From positions 6,855 to 47,687 of the forward strand of contig NVWA01000040.1 in NCBI GenBank assembly GCA_002746535.1: DNA of 40,833 bases, read 5' to 3'. The position numbers and the translations under genes are program-made. How positions within the stretch are numbered: the first letter of the stretch is position 1; the number at the start of each line of letters is the position of its first letter. Below the pieces are notes generated by a model. That model saw nothing but the letters and a program-made list of their open reading frames with translations, was not told the origin of the DNA and did no database searches. Positions 35,801-40,833 of this stretch are shown here, in pieces. This stretch comes from Planctomycetota bacterium (lineage in GTDB: Bacteria > Planctomycetota > GCA-2746535).

Positions 35801-37514
35801 CACCTATATTTCCCATGACTTCTTTTCCAATTAGAGGCATATCAGAAATCTTTTCTGAAACACCTTCAGCAAATTCGGCTTCCATTTCAGCCTCCTCAAG
35901 TTCAACAACTTCATCAAGGGCTCCAGCAGGTTTTTTTACACTTTTACTTTTTCCTAATTTTTTATCATCGGATTTACTAAAATCTCGCTCAGTATGGTAT
36001 CGGTAGGACTCTTCTTTGTTCTTAAGAGCATATTTCTTCAAATCATCTCTAGCTCTTGATATGTTGTGTGTAGAATTCGAATTCTTTACAGCTGTCATAC
36101 GCTGTTCAATCAGTAATACTTCATCTGCGATTTCTTTTCTTTCACTTTTGATTATTTCTTTTTTACTTTTCAATTTTTCACCAGATACCACGCCATCTGC
36201 AAGAGGGATACCTTTATTAGGAAGACTGTTATCTTTTTCAGCGTCAGATTTTTTATATTCTCGTTTAGATTTGCTTTCAGCTAGTCTCCGGCCACCACCA
36301 CGCATAACGGCTCTTTTCTTTTTTGTGCTCTCAATATAAACACCCGAGTTGTCATCATAATCCATAGCCCTTGCTCCCTGTTCATTTTGCCTTTTGGCAG
36401 GAGATTTGGATTCCTCGCGACTATATACTTCAGATTTTTTTTCTTTAACAGCTTTATTTAAATCTGTAATGGCAACTATACGTTCATCGGCAACAGAATT
36501 TTCTCGGCCACGACTACGACCAACAATCTTTTTCTTATTGCTTCTTCTTCCAAAAGATGGCACGTCACTAGTATTTACGGAGTCTTTAAGCGTAACAACG
36601 GTAGCGTCATCATCTAGCTCATATTCTTTATATTTAGCTGCAGGTTTAGCAGGATGAACTGATAAGTTGCCACTAACAGAAACATTAGCACCTTTTCTTT
36701 TACTATTTTTCTTATTTTTACGATACCCTGGATCAACCGCTCCTTGTGATTTAAAATTACTGTCATCAGCGTAATCAATGTTATATTTTTTTTTGCTAAA
36801 ACGAGAATCAGGCACGCTATTACCTTTTGAATCAAAGACAACACCACCTCGATTTTTATTTTTTGTTTTAGCATATTGGGTATCTTTTTTATCAAATATA
36901 CTCTGACCAAATCGACTATAACCCCTACTCTTAGTTGAAGTCGAGGTTACTGCTTCATCTACGTCTTCACCTTCTAATTGAGGCATTTTTGATTTTGTTA
37001 CTATTGTCACCTTATCGGCACCCGTCTGATATTCAGGAGAATAAGCTCCTGTGGCAGCATTATAAGAATCTAATTCAAGTACCTTCGTACCTATATTTAA
37101 GGGATCACTCTTTAATGAATTCATAGTATCACCAACCATCAACGGATAACAAATCCCAACGCCAATTAGTAACACCGCTACATTTGCTAGAACAATAGTA
37201 AATGTGGAATACTTCTTTTTCTTTGGTTTTTCAACAGGGGTATCTATGGCTATAATATTCTGGTCATTATTTTCAGCTTCCTCTAGTTCAGCAAAGGCTG
37301 ATAGTAATGATTGTCGGCGATCTTCCGATAGTGATGGGATTTCATCTGGGGTTAGGAAATTTTCTAGAATATTTTTAGTGGCACCAATATCTTGATGGAT
37401 AGCGGTACAGTTATCACAGGATGCTAAATGAATCTCTAAAGATTCTTTGTCGTGCCCGTCGAGCTCATCAAATGTGATTTGGCTCAATAGCATTTCGGCC
37501 TTTTCACAGTGCAT
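32895..37514 (-). CDS. Anti-sigma-like zinc-finger membrane protein fused to a YfbK-type VWA domain
   Basis: The 1539-residue protein starts in the cytoplasm with a ZAS-type zinc finger (H29xxxC33xxC36, with C3), as in ECF anti-sigma factors. One helix crosses the membrane (about 104-126). A long Lys/Ser/Glu-rich low-complexity region runs to about 850, then a coiled coil (about 860-940) and a small beta domain (about 950-1020, ISVGKADGVKVGHKFTIYRG). The C-terminus is a YfbK-type VWA protein: FSIDTDTASFRVCRNFIQSG, MIDAS D1195-A-S-G-S, TGGSTN, CSDGVAN, and a C-terminal beta domain (YfbK/DUF3520-like). AAAGGAG lies 7 nt before the ATG. It starts 21 nt after the sigma gene, so regulator and sigma are one operon. 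It probably holds the sigma factor until an envelope signal reaches the VWA side (inference). Confidence 0.82.
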   Translation of the reverse strand: MHCEKAEMLLSQITFDELDGHDKESLEIHLASCDNCTAIHQDIGATKNILENFLTPDEIPSLSEDRRQSLLSAFAELEEAENNDQNIIAIDTPVEKPKKKKYSTFTIVLANVAVLLIGVGICYPLMVGDTMNSLKSDPLNIGTKVLELDSYNAATGAYSPEYQTGADKVTIVTKSKMPQLEGEDVDEAVTSTSTKSRGYSRFGQSIFDKKDTQYAKTKNKNRGGVVFDSKGNSVPDSRFSKKKYNIDYADDSNFKSQGAVDPGYRKNKKNSKRKGANVSVSGNLSVHPAKPAAKYKEYELDDDATVVTLKDSVNTSDVPSFGRRSNKKKIVGRSRGRENSVADERIVAITDLNKAVKEKKSEVYSREESKSPAKRQNEQGARAMDYDDNSGVYIESTKKKRAVMRGGGRRLAESKSKREYKKSDAEKDNSLPNKGIPLADGVVSGEKLKSKKEIIKSERKEIADEVLLIEQRMTAVKNSNSTHNISRARDDLKKYALKNKEESYRYHTERDFSKSDDKKLGKSKSVKKPAGALDEVVELEEAEMEAEFAEGVSEKISDMPLIGKEVMGNIGGGGGFGNRKKGKYDSAEKKAREILRYAPKNLKAAKIIKKARKSRRNEPEKSQQKMLKNQIDIGNTVVDEYHIPHKDKVVYPAEWGTLIEGKKGKKLNQNGKEQKRTAPNSLTSSVANLGGVQVKPINPNAAANASTYSVTLSEDVDDSITAAPTMTETVLGLSIGNVRYTAKDVISGDAQKEGQQKVKREDLAKDRLQELAKKLSDIKSVRDEAQKFKKEKSLDKLGVKPSFRQTSSVRTQDKESGGKKSKYADGDVITIRSYFKQEIALEELEKSKSDEKSNQELMKADREDVSKMLNELEKKEKSKNNESGTINAGIRMLKNNTEQAFQIESLKEKLAKSNKNLEEKNWIIKQAEKTMGKSLTEILVDTAGVSSGPLKTISGKIVTSAPQENMAMISVGKADGVKVGHKFTIYRGSEYIGRVEVIELFPNMASTRVITKLKNDKGLKILNGDSIATHLGGGEIIKVVADDIVIEKPEITKLVEKPAKVMEAKLVEEVEEEIIEEMELPSAKSFPVVPVNPFVLTKQDKLATFSIDTDTASFRVCRNFIQSGYLPPIGAVRMEEFVNYFDYNYSGKSNQNFTIHSEMTPSPFGEGLVLLKVGIKGKVIGRNGRKPAHLTFVLDASGSMGKADRMPLVKQGIKLLLNELNPTDTISLVTYGAKSNVFIEKTLVSNKAKIITALNSIQTGGSTNMVDGIKAGYATAARYFKTENINRIILCSDGVANVGTVNATQILQEVSKYKEQGITFTSVGFGSGNYNDALLEKLSNSGDGSYLYVNTKRDLKDAFVTELSANLAMIGKDVKIQVAFDEERVYRYRLIGYENRAVADKDFRNDKVDAGEITSGKTVTALFELQLKAPKDKTFEALDFAKVFVRYKNPGEKKAKEISLRVKAYDLKNYTPENNPRLFMGACAAEFAEILRKSSHAKDGDLNHLESLLRRVSKQLPLDNKIKELINLVSRSKGLPRAK

Positions 37515-37535
37515 GATTGTCTCCTTTAGTAAGTT

Positions 37536-38138
37536 TTATATGACGCATTCTTCTTTTAATCTTTCTGCTAGGCTTCGCATGGCTTTATTCAACCAATAAG
37601 AAACGGTACTTATATTTGTTCCGGTTATGGCCGTGATTTCTTTCAAGGTCATACCCTCCATCACTTTTAACAAAATGACTTGTTTTTCTTTTTCATCTAA
37701 TAAATCCACTTGTGCCAAAACCTTTCGTTTTGTTTCATCCTGAATCATCTTTTCTAAATTTTCAAATTCTTGTTTTGGTGCTAATCCTGACATCTCTTCT
37801 ACCGTTTTATTTTGATATTCTTTTTCTCTAACTCTTTTACGCCCCACATCCATCACAAGGTTGTGAGCAACTCTGTATAACCAAGCTTGCATGTTTGCTA
37901 TATCTTTCCAAGTTCCATCTTTTACTTTCTTATGGAGCTTCATAAAGGTATCCTGAATAATATCTTCAGGGTTCACAACACTGGAAGTCAATAAACGCGA
38001 AACATATCTCAGCAGAGGGCCCTCGTAACGACTCAAAATCTCCGGGAAAGAAAATGACTTCTCCGGCTGCAGATTGTCAGTCGATGCTGATAGCTCATTC
38101 ACATCTAAATTTTCATTCATTTCTGAATGTTCATCCAT
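37536..38138 (-). CDS. ECF-type RNA polymerase sigma factor
   Basis: Sigma region 2 is visible (YEGPLLRYVSRLL through NPEDIIQDTFMKLHK, with NMQAWLYRVAHNLVMDVGR). Region 4 is LDEKEKQVILLKVMEGMTLK, then EITAITGTNISTVSYWL, the helix-turn-helix that reads the -35 element. The linker lacks a region 3, typical of ECF sigmas. The frame opens at a TTG at 38153 (205 aa), but I prefer ATG at 38138 (200 aa) with GGAA upstream. An N-terminal extension of about 30 residues, rich in Asp, Glu and Asn, precedes region 2. The cognate anti-sigma domain is almost certainly the zinc finger of the next gene. Target promoters are unknown. Confidence 0.9.
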   Translation of the reverse strand: MDEHSEMNENLDVNELSASTDNLQPEKSFSFPEILSRYEGPLLRYVSRLLTSSVVNPEDIIQDTFMKLHKKVKDGTWKDIANMQAWLYRVAHNLVMDVGRKRVREKEYQNKTVEEMSGLAPKQEFENLEKMIQDETKRKVLAQVDLLDEKEKQVILLKVMEGMTLKEITAITGTNISTVSYWLNKAMRSLAERLKEECVI

Positions 38139-38501
38139 TCGTTTTTCCAGCAATGGGTTTAACCTTTGAAACTAGCATGCTCTTCCTTTATCTCGTTAGA
38201 CGACTGTTTGGATTTAATTATGACGATGTGTCCTAAAAATATTATAAAAATCACTATTTACTCTAACTCTTTTAAAATTAAGGGTTTAGGAGCTTAAAAA
38301 TAGGGATTTATTACTATTTGTAATTAAACTGTAAGGATAAAAGGTATAATCGACTAAGGGTATTAAGGAAATATTAAATTTTATTATGTAAACACGTTTA
38401 TAAGTAAGTATCAATAGAACGAATAAATCCTCACTAAATGTTCATTATTCCTTGAGTTTAGCGTTTATTGAAGGGCAATCTTTTTGAAAGGGTTAGCAAA
38501 G
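38139..38501. other. 363-nt divergent region between sigma operon and cytochrome gene
   Basis: The region is AT-rich and free of the palindromic repeats found elsewhere. TATAAT occurs at 38345-38350 on the plus strand and, as ATTATA, at 38241-38246 for the minus strand; neither has a good -35. I see no coding sequence or structured RNA. Confidence 0.4.
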
Positions 38502-38963
38502 ATGAAAAACACTTTAATGGCTATCTGTAGCCTATTGACGATATTTTTAATGGTAAATTGCGGTAGTAGTGGTGGATCAGACTCAACTACGGTGGATAGT
38601 ACTTCGACAACTGGAGAAACGACTGGTACTGATACGGGGACTAGTACCGATACAGGGACAACTACTGATACGGGAACGAGTACTGACACTGGCACAACAA
38701 CAAGTTCCAAAGCAACCTATACTGATGTCTTCGCCATCATTCAATCTAACTGCCTCAATTGTCATAATAAACCGGCAACACAAGGAGCATTAATATCACT
38801 GACCACTCATACAGAAATTTCATTTTTTGCAAGCAGCATTGTCAGCAGAATTAACTTGAGTAGCTCAAGTGGCTCTTTTATGCCTAAAAATGGATCAAAA
38901 CTTTCTACAACAAACATTGCCGCAATAGAAGAATGGATCGCTGAAGGTAAACTGGATAATTAA
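38502..38963 (+). CDS. Small c-type cytochrome lipoprotein with Thr-rich linker
   Basis: The 153-residue lipoprotein has signal peptide MKNTLMAICSLLTIFLMVNC, with lipidated Cys20. A linker of Gly, Ser, Thr and Asp (21-70) is built on four 18-bp DNA repeats. Residues 71-153 form a cytochrome c domain with a single haem site, C84-L-N-C87-H88, and a candidate distal ligand, M127 in SGSFMPKNG. It ends AIEEWIAEGKLDN, like Planctomycete-type cytochrome c domains. It probably transfers electrons at the outer or inner membrane surface. The start is ATG 38502, with AAAGGG upstream; the TTG at 38484 is unlikely. Confidence 0.82.
   Translation: MKNTLMAICSLLTIFLMVNCGSSGGSDSTTVDSTSTTGETTGTDTGTSTDTGTTTDTGTSTDTGTTTSSKATYTDVFAIIQSNCLNCHNKPATQGALISLTTHTEISFFASSIVSRINLSSSSGSFMPKNGSKLSTTNIAAIEEWIAEGKLDN
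38628..38699 (+). repeat. Four tandem 18-bp repeats coding the Thr/Asp/Gly linker
   Basis: The units are ACTGATACGGGGACTAGT (38628), ACCGATACAGGGACAACT (38646), ACTGATACGGGAACGAGT (38664) and ACTGACACTGGCACAACA (38682). All are in frame, each coding six residues of the T-D-T-G-T-(S/T) type. Length variation by slippage would change only the linker. Confidence 0.9.
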
Positions 38964-38967
38964 AACG

Positions 38968-39118
38968 CTGGGAGCGCCGGCAGCTTGCCGGCTTAAATTA
39001 AAAAGGTATTTAGCAAATCAAAAATACGAAAAATTAAATTTGCATGATAAGTATTTTTACTTATCTTTACTAAACAATAATGAATACTTTAAGCCGGCAA
39101 GCTGCCGGCGCTCCCAGG
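38968..39118. repeat. Family A inverted doublet, complete 151-bp element
   Basis: The left arm is CTGGGAGCGCCGGCAGCTTG, then CCGGCTTAAATT (38968-38999). The right arm, 39091-39118, is its reverse complement. Each arm contains GCCGGCA-GCT-TGCCGGC as its own hairpin. The AT-rich middle is similar to that of the element at 40604-40744, so the whole 151 bp is the unit that spreads. Confidence 0.85.
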
Positions 39119-39224
39119 ATTTAAATCAACAAATATATTTCATAAATTAATAACACGAATACATTAAAATATAAATTCGCACAGATGTTCTTTTTATTTT
39201 TATTTAATTAAATAGCCAAAAACC

Positions 39225-39254
39225 TTAAGCCGGCAAGCTGCCGGCGCTCCCGGG
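39225..39254 (-). repeat. Family A repeat, additional right arm
   Basis: TTAAGCCGGCAAGCTGCCGG followed by CGCTCCCGGG repeats the right arm of the neighbouring element, in the same orientation, 107 bp further on. No separate left arm is present, so the cluster has two right arms and one left. Confidence 0.8.
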
Positions 39255-39286
39255 TGCTTAAATTAAAAAAGATTTAAACTCTGGGT

Positions 39287-40114
39287 TTAGCTTACCTTTG
39301 ATTTAAACGTTGGGGCGAGATAATTTAACAAGCTAAGTTGTGGTTGTATTTTATTTGCATGTTTCAAAACATACTTAATCATATTGTCTAGTTTGCTCTT
39401 ATCCTTAGAGATAAAGGCACTATAGACCAAACGTTTGCAAGTGGCATCATCTGGTAAATTAGATCGCTGTTCTTTAAAATTATTAACAGATAGTCTTAAA
39501 AGTACTGCAGGAGCATCATTTACTAGAGGGCAGTTTTTAATGCCCGTTTCAGTTTTAAATAATAATTTTTTGGTATAAAAGCCTTTGTGCCTTGGGTTTA
39601 CTTCTACAATAATATCTGTTCCATGAAAATAAAACTCAACAACTAAAGGAGACCATTCCATTAGTGCCGTTAAAAGACATTTCTGATTTCTAAAATTTTC
39701 ATCTATAATAAATCTAGTGAATTCGCATAAATTATGACCTTTACTTCGCAGGTCATTTAGTTCATCGCTAAAAGTCACATCAACAGGTAGGTTTTCAAAA
39801 TCAGGAACAATTGTCATGGTACCGACACAATTATGTTCATCATCATAAGCAACTAAACAAACAGAGATTCCTGAAACATCCCATTCCTTAAAAACAAAAG
39901 GTAACTCTGATTTAGATACAAAACCTTTTTTTAAGTAACCACGATAGGCTAAATTTGCCGCATCCATAAGCTGAGGAATCGTATTGGCTATTTCAATTCT
40001 AAATCCATCATATTCATTTATCTTTTTAGATTCATCAGAAGAAACTACTGATGGTAGGTTGAAGGATCGAATTGCGCTGGAGATTGACGAGATATTGGTT
40101 AATTTATTTTTCAT
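39287..40114 (-). CDS. FeeM-like N-acyl amino acid synthase / GNAT-fold acyltransferase
   Basis: The 275-residue cytoplasmic protein has a GNAT-like fold of the FeeM/autoinducer-synthase type. LAYRGYLKKGFV (55-66) corresponds to the conserved 'YRVY' entry segment, VGTMTIVPD is the central strand (97-105), and E131-F-T-R is the acid/Arg pair. VNPRHKGFYTKKLLFK (172-187), followed by CPLVNDAPAVLL, matches the FeeM C-terminal signature. FeeM-type enzymes join a long acyl chain from acyl carrier protein to an amino acid. The acyl and amine substrates cannot be read here. The first 35 residues are an extra Ser-rich extension. It ends the operon with the DUF2892 gene. Confidence 0.65.
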   Translation of the reverse strand: MKNKLTNISSISSAIRSFNLPSVVSSDESKKINEYDGFRIEIANTIPQLMDAANLAYRGYLKKGFVSKSELPFVFKEWDVSGISVCLVAYDDEHNCVGTMTIVPDFENLPVDVTFSDELNDLRSKGHNLCEFTRFIIDENFRNQKCLLTALMEWSPLVVEFYFHGTDIIVEVNPRHKGFYTKKLLFKTETGIKNCPLVNDAPAVLLRLSVNNFKEQRSNLPDDATCKRLVYSAFISKDKSKLDNMIKYVLKHANKIQPQLSLLNYLAPTFKSKVS

Positions 40115-40116
40115 GA

Positions 40117-40458
40117 TTAAACCCTCTCTGCTAAAGGATGAATATTTTCATCATTCAATTTTTCTGGTTTTACCGTGCCATCCGAACGATATATTCTTTC
40201 GCGCTCTTCAGCACCCAAGTTTTTTAACATATTTCTCATAGCACATTTATCACTGAAGCTGGTAATAATTAGATTCAGATTTATTAACAGGACAGGAATA
40301 AGAAAGTAAGTAGAAACCGATAAGCCAAGAATGGTAAAAATCAAAGTACCCAAACCGGCGAAAAGCCGACCGAATCTATCTACACTCCAGGGGGTTTCTT
40401 TTTCGACTAACTTGCGAAATTTTGTAAAGCCTGCTTTTGATAAGTTCTGGTCGCTCAT
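40117..40458 (-). CDS. DUF2892 (YgaP-like) small membrane protein
   Basis: The 113-residue protein contains two close membrane helices (about 30-70) within a DUF2892-type segment: SVDRFGRLFAGLGTLIFTIL, a turn, then IPVLLINLNLIITSFSDKCA with a Cys where this family usually has one. No rhodanese domain is fused. The start is ATG 40458 with GGAG about 7 nt upstream; a TTG at 40470 in the same frame overlaps that Shine-Dalgarno and is unlikely. Its stop lies 2 nt before the FeeM-like gene start, so the two are one operon and may cooperate at the membrane. Function unknown. Confidence 0.7.
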   Translation of the reverse strand: MSDQNLSKAGFTKFRKLVEKETPWSVDRFGRLFAGLGTLIFTILGLSVSTYFLIPVLLINLNLIITSFSDKCAMRNMLKNLGAEERERIYRSDGTVKPEKLNDENIHPLAERV

Positions 40459-40603
40459 AGATATCTCCAAAATAATTGGTCTTCTATAAGGTATGGCGAC
40501 CCTCGATTGTGAAATGCCTCATATATGGCTTGGTTTTTATAATATTTTAAAATTTGTCGTGATTATGTTCTATTTGTAAATAATTAGGTCGGTTATTAAG
40601 TAC

Positions 40604-40744
40604 CTGGGAGCGCCGGCAGCTTGCCGGCTTAAATGAAAAAGGATATTTGATTAACAAATTAAGCAAAACCATTAAATCGTACAGAAATTATTCTTACTTA
40701 TATTTGATCAACAATAGCGAAAAACTTTAAGCCGGCAAGCTGCC
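40604..40744. repeat. Family A inverted doublet, right arm truncated
   Basis: The left arm, CTGGGAGCGCCGGCAGCTTG (40604-40623), is complete. The right arm stops at 40744 after GCCGGCAAGCTGCC and lacks the GGCGCTCCCAGG end seen in other copies. The middle is similar to the 38968-39118 element (shared TTACTTAT, CAACAATA and ACTTTAAGCC words). A foreign sequence begins at 40745. Confidence 0.8.
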
Positions 40745-40833
40745 CAATGGTTGTACGAATAAGGAATCATCTCTGTACCCTTTTAAGTCTTAATTTATAT
40801 CTTGGCGCACTTCTCCCTGGTCTGATTTCTAGT
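40745..40833. mobile_element. Possible end of an insertion sequence, cut by the window
   Basis: The sequence changes abruptly at 40745, inside a repeat arm, to CAATGGTTGTACGAATAAGG. A minus-strand frame opens at the window edge and stops 22 nt inside the breakpoint. A gene ending close to the junction is what an insertion sequence end looks like. Only one end is visible, so no terminal repeat pair or target duplication can be checked. Confidence 0.35.
40767..40832 (-). CDS. C-terminal fragment of a basic protein, possibly a transposase
   Basis: Twenty-one codons are visible before a TGA at 40767-40769, reading LEIRPGRSAPRYKLRLKRVQ plus R. The Arg/Lys-rich, proline-containing end resembles the C-termini of DDE transposases of the IS4 type, but the fragment is too short for a firm call. 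Its start lies outside the window. Confidence 0.3.
   Translation of the reverse strand, partial: LEIRPGRSAPRYKLRLKRVQR

Noticed and set aside
1..40833. Search for tRNA and rRNA genes
   Set aside because: I found no cloverleaf with a GTTCGA-type T-loop and acceptor pairing, and no rRNA-like sequence; a covariance-model scan would be decisive.

Overview
The window is AT-rich chromosomal DNA from a Gram-negative bacterium. It encodes an outer-membrane efflux factor, several lipoproteins with clear lipoboxes, and many exported proteins. Three things make a PVC-type bacterium (Lentisphaerae, Planctomycetes or Verrucomicrobia) my best guess: very large exported proteins of unknown function, an ECF sigma factor beside a zinc-finger/VWA fusion, and a short c-type cytochrome lipoprotein. 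This is inference from gene content; the window has no rRNA or other phylogenetic marker. I saw no tRNA, rRNA, CRISPR array or prophage.

Layout. 1-2040: 3'-truncated comEC (DNA uptake channel) preceded by a stand-alone receiver protein, minus strand. 2248-5589: an exported FN3/leucine-rich-repeat protein and a DUF455 ferritin-like/ATP-grasp fusion. 5590-6315: a repeat-rich gap leading to the feo promoter. 6316-8669: feoA-feoB (ferrous iron import) behind a palindromic operator. 8919-12836: a CvpA-like membrane protein, then a convergent exported protein resembling DUF3352 proteins. 13132-17298: a plus-strand operon of a beta-propeller protein, a sodium:solute symporter and an NTT/MFS-like carrier. 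17724-24818: a minus-strand heavy-metal RND efflux operon with a His-rich exported protein at each end. 25088-25636: a retropepsin-like lipoprotein. 25950-38153: an ECF sigma factor, a 1539-residue anti-sigma-like zinc-finger/VWA protein, and a 2205-residue internally duplicated membrane protein. 38502-40458: a cytochrome c lipoprotein, a FeeM-like acyltransferase and a DUF2892 membrane protein. The right edge probably enters an insertion sequence.

At least six families of short palindromic repeats (A-F here) fill the intergenic spaces. They mostly occur as inverted pairs 100-250 bp across. Every convergent gene junction (four of four) carries such a pair, from different families. Three of the four divergent promoter gaps have none. 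They look like REPIN/MITE-type elements that settled at 3' ends and may act as bidirectional terminators.

Metal handling is a theme: ferrous iron import, heavy-metal efflux with His-rich periplasmic proteins, and a ferritin-like fusion. The feo promoter and the divergent region upstream of the efflux operon share a TTTAGAC half-site, which suggests related metal-responsive regulators. The most unusual content is the sigma/anti-sigma/VWA/giant-protein locus and the density of repeat families.
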